A stretch of 6,846 nt of DNA from Campylobacterota bacterium. Lineage in GTDB: Bacteria; Campylobacterota; Campylobacteria; Campylobacterales; Sulfurovaceae. A program made the position numbers and the translations under genes. This document shows, one piece after another, positions 1-5,557 of this stretch; the first letter of the stretch is position 1; each line of letters starts with the position of its first letter. The stretch lies in NCBI GenBank assembly GCA_011330645.1, contig DRQB01000004.1:1-6846 (forward strand). Reading direction: 5' to 3'. Under the pieces are notes generated by a model. That model had not been told where the DNA came from. It saw nothing but the letters and a program-made list of their open reading frames with translations, and ran no database searches.

Positions 1-31
1 CTGTACTACCGACTATACCTACTTTAGCCAT
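1..31 (-). CDS. N-terminal fragment of a Rossmann-type NAD(P)-binding protein, possibly DapB
   Basis: Only the first ten codons are inside the window; they read MAKVGIVGST and the next base is G. The pattern VGIVGST(G) is a Rossmann dinucleotide-binding start, as found in DapB (dihydrodipicolinate reductase), ArgC and aspartate-semialdehyde dehydrogenase. The ATG shares one base with the trxB stop (TAATG arrangement), so it is translationally coupled to trxB and almost certainly cotranscribed. DapB is a guess from this start and from my recollection of gene order in related bacteria; the fragment cannot separate the three families. Confidence 0.5.
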   Translation of the reverse strand, partial: MAKVGIVGST

Positions 32-972
32 TATTGTTGCTCCTGAATATATGAAATTACTTGTAGTGCTGCGATGGAGCCATCTCCTGCAGCAGATACC
101 ACTTGTTTTGGTGCTTCTATACGTATGTCACCTGCAGCAAAAAGCCCAGCTACAGATGTTTTCATAGAAAGATCAACAATCACTTGACCCCAATCATTCA
201 TCTTGCAGATAAATTCGCCCTTTTCATCTTTGAGTACTTCATTACGTACGTTATGTCCGACAAATACAAAAAGCCCTGTGTTATCCATATGAGTAATTTC
301 ATCTGTTTTTACATTTCTAATATCGACCCCAGTCAGTCCCATTGCATCCCCTACTGCTTCTTCTATCACAGAGTCAAGCACAAAATGAATGTTTTCTTTT
401 CTTGTTGCACGGTCTATCGTTGGAGGTGCTGCTCTAAATGTATCACGGCGGTGCACCACATACACATCTGAACAAATATTGGAAAGGTAAAATGCCTCTT
501 CCAATGCTGTGTCACCACCACCAAGTACAGTAACAGGTTTGTCTTTATAGAAGAATCCATCACAGGTTGCACAGGTACTGACACCTTTTCCAAAAAATTC
601 ATCTTCACCTTTAAATCCAGCACGTTTTGGTGTAGAACCGGTACAAACGATGACCGTCATCGCTTCTACTGTCTCTCCACCTTCCAATGTCACAGTAAAA
701 TGCTCACCCGTCTTGGCTACACGTTCGACTTTTTTCATCTCATGCTTAAGACCAAAATGAAAACACTGCTCTTGCCAGGTATCCATAAAGTCCATACCTG
801 TTTTGTCGTGCTCAAAAAATCCTGGGTAGTTCTCTATCTCAGAACTCTGTGTGATCTGACCACCAGGCATACCCATCTCAAACATGGTAACATTTTGCAG
901 TCCACCACGTGTTGCGTAGAGTCCTGCTGTTAAGCCTGCTGGTCCACCACCGATAATCGCACAATCTAACAT
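31..972 (-). CDS. trxB: Thioredoxin reductase (NADPH)
   Basis: This 313-residue cytoplasmic flavoenzyme transfers electrons from NADPH through FAD and a redox-active disulfide to thioredoxin. The N-terminal FAD-binding loop is GGGPAG at residues 8-13. The catalytic disulfide is CATC at 134-137, followed by the DGFF context typical of the family. The NADPH domain has GGGDTALEEA from 151, and HRR at 174-176 fits binding of the 2'-phosphate of NADPH. The C-terminal FAD motif is GLFAAGD at 276-282, followed by the usual AAGDG segment near 294-298. Length is normal for low-molecular-weight bacterial TrxB. The start has AAGGA about 7 nt upstream. It lies downstream of trxA on the same strand but 193 bp away with its own -10 box, and it is coupled to the next gene by a one-base overlap. 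No unusual residues were seen. Confidence 0.97.
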   Translation of the reverse strand: MLDCAIIGGGPAGLTAGLYATRGGLQNVTMFEMGMPGGQITQSSEIENYPGFFEHDKTGMDFMDTWQEQCFHFGLKHEMKKVERVAKTGEHFTVTLEGGETVEAMTVIVCTGSTPKRAGFKGEDEFFGKGVSTCATCDGFFYKDKPVTVLGGGDTALEEAFYLSNICSDVYVVHRRDTFRAAPPTIDRATRKENIHFVLDSVIEEAVGDAMGLTGVDIRNVKTDEITHMDNTGLFVFVGHNVRNEVLKDEKGEFICKMNDWGQVIVDLSMKTSVAGLFAAGDIRIEAPKQVVSAAGDGSIAALQVISYIQEQQ

Positions 973-1009
973 TTTAGGTTCCTTATAGAAAAGTCAAATA
1001 ATTAATCAA

Positions 1010-1015
1010 ATTATA
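1010..1015 (-). promoter_or_regulatory. Probable trxB -10 box
   Basis: A perfect TATAAT read on the minus strand, preceded by TTG and set in AT-rich DNA. It would start transcription near 1003 and give a leader of about 30 nt with the trxB RBS (AAGGA). No convincing -35 box is present 16-18 bp upstream, which is common in Campylobacterota promoters. It supports separate transcription of trxB from trxA. Confidence 0.5.
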
Positions 1016-1084
1016 CAATGATAAAACTTGGTTAATAATTTATTTTTTGAGTATATTGAGAGTTAGTGTAAAAGAGACATCTAA

Positions 1085-1100
1085 ATGCGACTAGTCGCAT
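1085..1100. repeat. Perfect 16-bp palindrome
   Basis: ATGCGACTAGTCGCAT is identical to its reverse complement. As RNA it could form a 6-bp stem with a CUAG loop. It is the trxB-proximal member of the hairpin cluster between trxA and trxB. On the minus strand it is followed by a pyrimidine-rich stretch with TCTCTTTT, so it could help terminate trxA transcripts, but there is no continuous U run directly after the stem. Confidence 0.6.
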
Positions 1101-1107
1101 GAGCCTG

Positions 1108-1119
1108 CTGCTGAAGCAG
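1108..1119. repeat. Short GC-rich inverted repeat in the trxA-trxB gap
   Basis: CTGCTGAAGCAG forms a four-base stem CTGC/GCAG with a TGAA loop. Alone it is weak, but it sits between two other inverted repeats, making three stems in under 80 bp. It is listed as part of that cluster. Confidence 0.35.
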
Positions 1120-1129
1120 ACCCAGTGTC

Positions 1130-1162
1130 AACGTAGTTTAAAGGGCTTTGCCCTGTAACGTT
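1130..1162 (-). terminator. Two-tier stem-loop directly after trxA
   Basis: Three bases after the trxA stop lies a nested inverted repeat. The outer arms AACGT (1130-1134) and ACGTT (1158-1162) enclose the inner arms AGGGC (1142-1146) and GCCCT (1150-1154) with a three-base loop. Read on the minus strand the inner hairpin is followed by TTTAAA, a poor U tract. It is best read as a weak terminator or 3' stabilising structure for the trxA mRNA. Confidence 0.45.
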
Positions 1163-1165
1163 ATA

Positions 1166-1483
1166 TTATAGTATTGCGTTGATTTTTTCAGCAAATGCAT
1201 CTTTAGAAGCTGCACCAACCATTTGGTCTACCATTTCACCATCTTTGAAGAAAAGAATAGCTGGGATAGATCTGATACCATATTTTACTGCGATATCTTG
1301 TTGCTCATCTGTATTTACTTTCGCGATTGTCGCTTTACCATCAAAATCTTCAGCAAGTTCTTCGATAACTGGAGCAATCATTCTACAAGGCCCACACCAT
1401 GGAGCCCAAAAGTCTACCATTGTTACGCCTTCAGCGATTGTTGCATCAAAATTGTCATTTGTTAATTCTACATATTTTGCCAT
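1166..1483 (-). CDS. trxA: Thioredoxin
   Basis: A 105-residue cytoplasmic dithiol-disulfide oxidoreductase that reduces protein disulfides and is itself reduced by TrxB, encoded next downstream. The active site WCGPC lies at residues 29-33 within FWAPWCGPCRMIAPV. The cis-proline is P74 in RSIPAILFF, and D24 matches the buried aspartate of the fold. Length and all key residues are normal. The ATG has AAAGGA (1491-1496) seven bases upstream. Its own TATAAT box and the hairpins after its stop suggest a mainly monocistronic transcript. Confidence 0.97.
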   Translation of the reverse strand: MAKYVELTNDNFDATIAEGVTMVDFWAPWCGPCRMIAPVIEELAEDFDGKATIAKVNTDEQQDIAVKYGIRSIPAILFFKDGEMVDQMVGAASKDAFAEKINAIL

Positions 1484-1513
1484 ATTTATTTCCTTTGTAT
1501 TTTAGTTTCAAAA

Positions 1514-1519
1514 ATTATA
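1514..1519 (-). promoter_or_regulatory. Probable trxA -10 box
   Basis: A perfect TATAAT on the minus strand, placing the start near 1507 with a leader of about 24 nt ahead of trxA. A second perfect TATAAT lies at 1530-1535, so the exact promoter is ambiguous. No TTGACA-like -35 box is seen at usual spacing for either. Confidence 0.5.
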
Positions 1520-1618
1520 GCGTAATTTCATTATAAAGCTATTGCCACAACTTATATTTTGTATAATATCCATCACATGTGTAGAAAATGTGTACTAATA
1601 GGACAAAAAAACTCTTAG

Positions 1619-2407
1619 TTATAACTTTTCTAATATGATTTCAGGAAACTCTGCTGAACGTGTCCCTTTTATTGCTTTCGTTTTTGCACCTTTTACTGTA
1701 TAGACAAAAGATATTTTGGGCTTATCTGTACTGTTTTTATTGGCTCTGTGTAAAAGCAAAGAGTGAAAAAGTACCACATCACCTTTGTGTAAATCTGTAG
1801 ATACTTTTGTTGCTATGATTTTTTTATTCTCTTCTTTTATTTGGGAAAAATACTCTTTATCATCAAACTGTTCTGCAGAAAACTTCATTCTGTGACTACC
1901 TGGAATAAACTCTAAGACTCCATTTTCACTATATTCATCATCGAGTGCCAACCATACACTTACCAAGTTGTCATCACTGTATCGCCAGTAACGTCTGTCT
2001 TGGTGCCAAGCTGTAGCAGTACTGTAAAAAGGCATCTTCGTCATAATGGAGTTATGGTGCGCTGTAGTAATAACCACTTGGTCATCTAAAACTTGTTGCA
2101 AAACAGGACGAATTTTCCTATTTTCCATCCATGCTTTAAAAAGGGCATCACGCTTATACACTTGACGTAATCTACGCACAATAATGTGCTCTTCCTTCGC
2201 ATGTGAACTATAGTCAGTCACAGAAGTACGATACTCTTTATCTCTACTGTCATAGCCTATCTCAGTCTCTATGGGTTCTATCTTGGCATCGAGGTGTATC
2301 TGTGCCATTCTTAAGATGTTGTCACAACTTTTAGCGTCTAAAAAGTTACGCAAAACAATAAAGCCGTCTTTGTTAAATTGTGCCAATTGTTCAGCTGTAA
2401 GTTGCAT
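1619..2407 (-). CDS. Phytanoyl-CoA dioxygenase (PhyH)-like Fe(II)/2-oxoglutarate oxygenase
   Basis: A 262-residue protein of the PhyH family, cytoplasmic, with no signal peptide or membrane segment. The iron-binding facial triad is visible as H135-Q-D137 in TAWHQDRRYW and a distal histidine, most likely H220 in LLLHRANKN. The strand GVLEFIPGSHR at 163-173 is a family hallmark, and KGDVVLFHSLLLH at 208-220 is the typical last core strand. Such enzymes hydroxylate small molecules using O2 and 2-oxoglutarate; the substrate cannot be told from sequence. At the expected 2-oxoglutarate carboxylate-binding arginine after the distal His there are lysines (K229, K231, before ISFVY), which needs an alignment. 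It starts 31 bp after yraN with an AAAGG RBS and is probably cotranscribed with it. An oxygenase implies that the host meets oxygen. Confidence 0.85.
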   Translation of the reverse strand: MQLTAEQLAQFNKDGFIVLRNFLDAKSCDNILRMAQIHLDAKIEPIETEIGYDSRDKEYRTSVTDYSSHAKEEHIIVRRLRQVYKRDALFKAWMENRKIRPVLQQVLDDQVVITTAHHNSIMTKMPFYSTATAWHQDRRYWRYSDDNLVSVWLALDDEYSENGVLEFIPGSHRMKFSAEQFDDKEYFSQIKEENKKIIATKVSTDLHKGDVVLFHSLLLHRANKNSTDKPKISFVYTVKGAKTKAIKGTRSAEFPEIILEKL

Positions 2408-2438
2408 AAGCGTACCTTTAATTTATCATAGAAAATTA

Positions 2439-2783
2439 TTATAGCGTAACATTCTCTATAAATTCCACCTCATCGCCACGTACAATGAGTGCATCTATAC
2501 TAAAAGCCAAATCTAACTGTTTGACTTTGAGGTAATACTGTGCAGAATTAATCACTTTACGAAGCTTCGCAGGCGTTACATTATAGACAGGATCAAAAGT
2601 CTCAGACTTCCCACTCTTGACCTCTATAAAATGAAGTACCTCCTCTTGCTGGGCGATGATGTCTATCTCACCCAGTTTTCTGGCAAAGTAATTACGTTCC
2701 AAGATGACAAAGCCCTCTTCTTCTAAAAACTGTGTCGCAAGTGTTTCACTCTCATCACCAAAAAGTTTGGGAAGTTCACGCAT
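2439..2783 (-). CDS. yraN: YraN/UPF0102 family PD-(D/E)XK nuclease-like protein
   Basis: A 114-residue protein with the UPF0102 pattern: an N-terminal helix GDESETLATQFLEEEGFVILERNY, then GEIDII at 38-43 and HFIEVKSG at 51-58. D41, E54 and K56 form the predicted PD-(D/E)XK metal site, and E39 is also conserved. Family length is about 110-130 residues, so the gene is intact. Members are predicted Holliday-junction-resolvase-like nucleases; the cellular role is poorly defined and any activity here is inferred. The ATG has a good RBS, AGAGGAG (2789-2795), five bases upstream. It is first in a unit with the PhyH-like gene, and a strong inverted repeat sits just upstream of its RBS. Confidence 0.9.
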   Translation of the reverse strand: MRELPKLFGDESETLATQFLEEEGFVILERNYFARKLGEIDIIAQQEEVLHFIEVKSGKSETFDPVYNVTPAKLRKVINSAQYYLKVKQLDLAFSIDALIVRGDEVEFIENVTL

Positions 2784-2799
2784 ATTTTCTCCTCTTTAT

Positions 2800-2826
2800 C
2801 TTGAAGTCACACTTTGTGACTTCAAG
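2800..2826. promoter_or_regulatory. Perfect 12-bp inverted repeat in the yraN leader
   Basis: CTTGAAGTCACA (2800-2811) and TGTGACTTCAAG (2815-2826) are exact reverse complements separated by CTT. The element ends a few bases upstream of the yraN RBS. It could be an operator for a dimeric regulator or a stable mRNA hairpin that limits or protects yraN translation. There is no U run after it on the minus strand, so it is not a terminator for the upstream gene. A related palindrome occurs at 2898-2918. Confidence 0.6.
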
Positions 2827-2841
2827 TTTACATATAAGAGA

Positions 2842-2847
2842 AGTATA
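2842..2847 (-). promoter_or_regulatory. Possible yraN -10 box
   Basis: TATACT on the minus strand (five of six to TATAAT) in very AT-rich DNA. It would start transcription near 2835 and place the inverted repeat 2800-2826 at the beginning of the leader. No -35 box is recognisable, so this is tentative. Confidence 0.3.
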
Positions 2848-2869
2848 AAATAAAAAAGAGAAAGAAGTT

Positions 2870-2896
2870 AAAAATATGTCAAATTGTCATATTTTT
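2870..2896 (-). terminator. AT-rich stem-loop after the formate dehydrogenase gene
   Basis: AAAAATATG (2870-2878) pairs with CATATTTTT (2888-2896). Read on the minus strand the stem ends in a U run followed by a pyrimidine-rich stretch containing another six Ts. The stem is mostly A-U, so the terminator would be weak, but the position 28 bp after the stop fits. Confidence 0.4.
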
Positions 2897-2897
2897 C

Positions 2898-2918
2898 AAG
2901 GTCATAAAATGTGACCTT
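2898..2918. repeat. Inverted repeat related to the yraN leader palindrome
   Basis: AAGGTCA (2898-2904) and TGACCTT (2912-2918) are exact reverse complements with a seven-base spacer. Read on the minus strand its core AGGTCACATTTTATGACCT matches the plus-strand core AAGTCACACTTTGTGACTT of the 2800-2826 element at 15 of 19 positions. It begins six bases after the formate dehydrogenase stop, so it may be the first half of a terminator or a second copy of a regulator site. Confidence 0.5.
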
Positions 2919-2923
2919 AGTCT

Positions 2924-5041
2924 CTACCCACAAGCCACCTCATCCCCCACAGGGATAATGTCTACCTTGATGGACTTAAAGCGTGCCGTCCAGATGAGTT
3001 CGTCTGCTTCATCTCCAAAGACAGCATTGATACGGCTTTTAGCATGGTGGAAAGTACAAAAGAGTGTGCGTGATTTAACTTTGTTTGTAAATTTCACCGT
3101 AAGGGCTTCACTCTCTCCATACTCTGACTTGAGTATGACTTTATTACCCAGTTTCACTTCATCTTCCAGTGGAGCTAAGAGCAGGTCTTCATCATATTTT
3201 CTCAAGAGTTTGTCTGTCTGCTTCGTTTGTGCTGCATTGTTGTAGTGTGCGAGTGTACGTCCAGTCGTAAGGTAATAACCCTCATAGCTCTCTTTATAAA
3301 AAGTACCATCAAGTATCTCTTGTACTTGCCCACGTGGTTCATACTGCTTGTACACATACTTACCAAGCCCATCATCTGTACGGAAGTCAAGTAGATGAAG
3401 TACTGGTGTATCTTCAAGGTAGATAGGCCACTGCATACCACGTTTACGGTGACGCTCTAGTCTGTAGTAGTTTGCACCTGAGAAACGTACAGGGGCCACT
3501 TCACGTACCTCGTTCCATACATCTTCAGATGTTTTGAAATTAAAGTTCTCACCATCTCCCAGCTTGTCTGCCATTTGTGTAAGCACTTCCCAGTCATCTG
3601 GCAAATCGGACTCTACCATAGGTTGTGAGAGGTGCAGTCTACGCATCGCGTTAACATACACTCCTGTCTTTTCATAAGCAGATTTTACCCCTATGACGAT
3701 GTCTGCTTTTTTAGTTACATCTGTCATAAAGAGCTCTTGCACCATACAGAACTCCAGCATATCCATCGCTTTGTCTATTTTGTTTATATTAGGGTGAATG
3801 TGCGTGATGTCCTCACCCATATTGAGTAGTGCTTTAATACGCCCATCCAACATCGCATCCATAAGTTGTGGTGTCATAAGCCCTTCAACTTTTGGCTTTT
3901 GATAGTCTGGTGCAAAGTATGGCAGACATCCCATGTCACAAGCACCCTGTACGTTATTTTGTCCACGTAGAGGCATGAGTCCTGCACCTGTTTTACCTAC
4001 ATTTCCTGTCATGAGTGCCAAGTGGGTGATAGCCATAACCGCATGAGAACCATCTAGGTTTTGTGTAATCCCAAGTCCCCAAAAAATCATAGACTTTTTC
4101 ACGGCATATTCTCTGGCGATGTTAGGTATCATCTTCGCTAGGTACTCATACCCTTCTACTTTTTTAAAGAAGTCAGGGTTGGCATAAGGGTCATTTAGTA
4201 TCTTCTCTTTAAAGGCATCAAAATCTTTGGTACGGTTGTCTATAAAACTCTGATCATACAACTCTTCATCGATAATCACATACGCCATCATGTTCAGTAT
4301 AAGCAAGTTAGACTCAAAAGGAATGACACAGTTATGCTTTGCAAGTTTTGCAAGTTTTGTCTCACGTACATCTATGACTGCCAGGTTATTATGCTGTTTT
4401 GCCACGTTGATGATACGGTTCGCGATGATAGGGTGTGCCTCCATCGTATTAGAACCGATGACCACCATAAACTCTGTCTCATAGATGTCATTGTATGGGT
4501 TGGTCGCTGCACCCTCACCCATAGTGGCACGCATACCCTTAAGGCTTGGAGAGTGACAGACTCTTGCACAGTTGTCTACATGTGGAGAGTCCATCGTTTC
4601 ACGACAAAACTTCTGAAAGGCATAGGCAGATTCACATGAGGTTCTAGCGCCTCCTATGGCACAAAAACTATCGCCACCATACTTCTTTTTAATCTCATCG
4701 AGTTTCATGGTAGCGATGCTTGTAGCAGTATCTACATCACACGTCAAAAATTCATCGTTAAATGGTTCAAGCTTGTCTGCAAAGGCATCTTTAATGTGTG
4801 GGTTTTTATCTAGAAAGGCTTTACGTACACGAGGCTCACGTATACGGTCTTTACTCTCTACAAAGTCATAGCCGTATTTCCCTTTGATACAAAGGTTTCC
4901 CTCCGATACCACACCATCTTTTTGGGCATACATCTTGACTATTTTATTGTTTTCTACCACACCAGTAATGTCACACCCAACACCACAATAGGTACAAACA
5001 CTCTCTATCTCTTTACGTACTGCATCAATTTTCTTTGTCAT
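2924..5041 (-). CDS. fdhF: Formate dehydrogenase catalytic (alpha) subunit, Cys-type, molybdopterin family
   Basis: A 705-residue molybdo- or tungsto-bis(pyranopterin guanine dinucleotide) oxidoreductase that interconverts formate and CO2. The N-terminal [4Fe-4S] ligands are C16, C19, C23 and C51 (CTYCGVGC then NLCIKGKYGYDF). The metal ligand motif is RVCHSPS with C162 where E. coli FdhH has selenocysteine. The codon (4556-4558) is TGT, so no Sec insertion is involved. H163 and R359 (in LRGQNNVQGACDMG) match the FdhH catalytic His141 and Arg333. The C-terminal cofactor-closing domain runs from about residue 585. There is no Tat signal peptide, so the enzyme should be cytoplasmic; its length is close to FdhH (715). 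No electron-transfer or membrane subunit lies in the window, so its redox partner is unknown. The start has AAAGGG upstream. It is divergent from the Cys-rich small gene. Confidence 0.88.
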   Translation of the reverse strand: MTKKIDAVRKEIESVCTYCGVGCDITGVVENNKIVKMYAQKDGVVSEGNLCIKGKYGYDFVESKDRIREPRVRKAFLDKNPHIKDAFADKLEPFNDEFLTCDVDTATSIATMKLDEIKKKYGGDSFCAIGGARTSCESAYAFQKFCRETMDSPHVDNCARVCHSPSLKGMRATMGEGAATNPYNDIYETEFMVVIGSNTMEAHPIIANRIINVAKQHNNLAVIDVRETKLAKLAKHNCVIPFESNLLILNMMAYVIIDEELYDQSFIDNRTKDFDAFKEKILNDPYANPDFFKKVEGYEYLAKMIPNIAREYAVKKSMIFWGLGITQNLDGSHAVMAITHLALMTGNVGKTGAGLMPLRGQNNVQGACDMGCLPYFAPDYQKPKVEGLMTPQLMDAMLDGRIKALLNMGEDITHIHPNINKIDKAMDMLEFCMVQELFMTDVTKKADIVIGVKSAYEKTGVYVNAMRRLHLSQPMVESDLPDDWEVLTQMADKLGDGENFNFKTSEDVWNEVREVAPVRFSGANYYRLERHRKRGMQWPIYLEDTPVLHLLDFRTDDGLGKYVYKQYEPRGQVQEILDGTFYKESYEGYYLTTGRTLAHYNNAAQTKQTDKLLRKYDEDLLLAPLEDEVKLGNKVILKSEYGESEALTVKFTNKVKSRTLFCTFHHAKSRINAVFGDEADELIWTARFKSIKVDIIPVGDEVACG

Positions 5042-5063
5042 AGTTTACCCTTTTGAAACCTAA

Positions 5064-5082
5064 TAGGACTAAATTTATCCTA
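5064..5082. promoter_or_regulatory. Inverted repeat TAGGA-N9-TCCTA in the divergent promoter region
   Basis: TAGGA (5064-5068) and TCCTA (5078-5082) flank the AT core CTAAATTTA. It lies between the formate dehydrogenase start and its putative -10 box, and upstream of the small plus-strand gene, so a bound regulator could affect both. The shape recalls operators of Rrf2-type iron-sulfur or nitric-oxide regulators, but this is only a resemblance. Confidence 0.35.
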
Positions 5083-5120
5083 ATTACACTTAAAATCAAG
5101 TTTATTTAATATAAGTTGGT

Positions 5121-5126
5121 TATTAT
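5121..5126 (+). promoter_or_regulatory. Possible -10 box for the Cys-rich small gene
   Basis: TATTAT (five of six to TATAAT) lies 17 bases before the RBS AAAGGA and would give a leader of about 20 nt. No clear -35 box is visible, and it overlaps the divergent minus-strand promoter region. Confidence 0.25.
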
Positions 5127-5133
5127 CGAACAA

Positions 5134-5163
5134 ATTATACCTAAAGGATAACAATGTTTACAA
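5134..5163 (-). promoter_or_regulatory. Probable formate dehydrogenase promoter
   Basis: On the minus strand TTGTAA (5158-5163) and TATAAT (5134-5139) are 18 bp apart, the best -35/-10 pair in the window. It predicts a start near 5127 and a leader of about 85 nt that contains the TAGGA-N9-TCCTA repeat. The -35 box lies inside the first codons of the divergent small gene, so the two promoters overlap. Confidence 0.45.
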
Positions 5164-5402
5164 TAAATATAGAAAAAGAGTGTGGGTGTTTCAAAAAATC
5201 AGACTTTCAAAACAATCAAAGCTTTGCAAGTAAAGATGATGCGCTTATGGAAGCAAAACTCATGGAGAGCCACATGAACCAAAAGTTCTGTCAAAAACAT
5301 ATGTTTTACACAGAAGAGACAGGTGACACTTTCACCATAAGAGTAGAAGCAAAACCTCAAGAGAGCACAGGCGGATGCTGTGGTGGTGGACACTGTTCAT
5401 AA
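5154..5402 (+). CDS. Small Cys-rich protein of unknown function with C-terminal GGCCGGGHCS
   Basis: The only plus-strand gene, 82 residues, with a good RBS (AAAGGA) six bases before ATG. I do not recognise a named family. It has CGC near the start (C10, C12), a central C46-Q-K-H49, and a Gly/Cys tail with C75, C76, H80 and C81 (GGCCGGGHCS). There are six Cys and three His in all. Residues 50-66 (MFYTEETGDTFTIRVEA) look like a beta hairpin, and there is no signal peptide or membrane segment. The cysteine and histidine spacing suggests binding of a metal, Fe-S cluster or persulfide, but this is inferred. It is divergent from the formate dehydrogenase gene across a shared 112-bp promoter region, so a role in maturation or redox tuning of that enzyme is possible. 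It is followed immediately by a hairpin and then a terminator-like structure. Confidence 0.75.
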   Translation: MFTINIEKECGCFKKSDFQNNQSFASKDDALMEAKLMESHMNQKFCQKHMFYTEETGDTFTIRVEAKPQESTGGCCGGGHCS

Positions 5403-5417
5403 GAGTCAACGACTCTT
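5401..5417 (+). repeat. 7-bp hairpin overlapping the stop of the Cys-rich gene
   Basis: AAGAGTC (5401-5407) and GACTCTT (5411-5417) are exact reverse complements with an AAC loop. The left arm begins inside the TAA stop. No U run follows, so it is not a standard intrinsic terminator; it may protect the 3' end or be part of a larger structured 3' region. Confidence 0.5.
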
Positions 5418-5435
5418 ACACCCTCTCCATCAAAT

Positions 5436-5449
5436 CAGACGATAGTCTG
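5436..5449 (+). repeat. Short hairpin CAGAC-GATA-GTCTG
   Basis: A five-base stem with a GATA tetraloop, between the stop-overlapping hairpin and the terminator-like stem. It is modest alone; its value is as part of the structured segment 5401-5508. Confidence 0.35.
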
Positions 5450-5453
5450 CCCT

Positions 5454-5508
5454 GTCACTACGAACACCCTTGAAAGCAACGCGATTTGAGAGTAGTGACG
5501 CTTTTTTT
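5454..5508 (+). terminator. Terminator-like stem with T7 tract
   Basis: GTCACTAC (5454-5461) pairs exactly with GTAGTGAC (5492-5499); GC and then seven Ts (5502-5508) follow. The stem and T run suit an intrinsic terminator for plus-strand transcription of the Cys-rich gene. The 30-base loop is far longer than usual, so it may hold further structure or the segment may be a small RNA ending here. Confidence 0.5.
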
Positions 5509-5509
5509 G

Positions 5510-5536
5510 CTTCGTTTTTTTCTAAAAAAAATGAAG
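5510..5536. repeat. A/T-tract inverted repeat in the convergent gap
   Basis: CTTC (5510-5513) pairs with GAAG (5533-5536), then a G-T wobble, then seven Ts against seven As around a three-base loop. It is symmetric enough to fold on either strand, but the stem is nearly all A-T. It may contribute to termination from both directions between the convergent Cys-rich gene and yajQ. Confidence 0.35.
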
Positions 5537-5557
5537 AGAGAAACAACACCACAATTA

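Noticed and set aside
103..471. Plus-strand open frame of 122 codons opposite trxB
   Set aside because: It lies entirely within the well-supported trxB gene on the other strand, and its translation is rich in Cys, His and aromatic residues with no recognisable domain, as expected of an antisense shadow.
1574..1581. CACATGTG palindrome between the PhyH-like gene and trxA
   Set aside because: Only eight bases long and not extended by flanking symmetry, so it could easily be chance.
2805..2823. CRP/FNR-type binding site
   Set aside because: CRP sites read TGTGA-N6-TCACA; here the half-sites are in the opposite order (TCACA-N3-TGTGA) with different spacing, so the element does not match.
4339..4355. 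Short direct repeat GCAAGTTTT within the formate dehydrogenase gene
   Set aside because: It encodes the repeated KLAKLAK stretch of the protein and has no sign of independent function.
4556..4558. Possible selenocysteine codon in the formate dehydrogenase
   Set aside because: The codon at the Sec position reads TGT on the coding strand, so it is cysteine, and the frame is open throughout.
4334..4639. Plus-strand open frame of 101 codons inside the formate dehydrogenase gene
   Set aside because: It is antisense to conserved catalytic-domain sequence, has no convincing RBS and shows no domain features.
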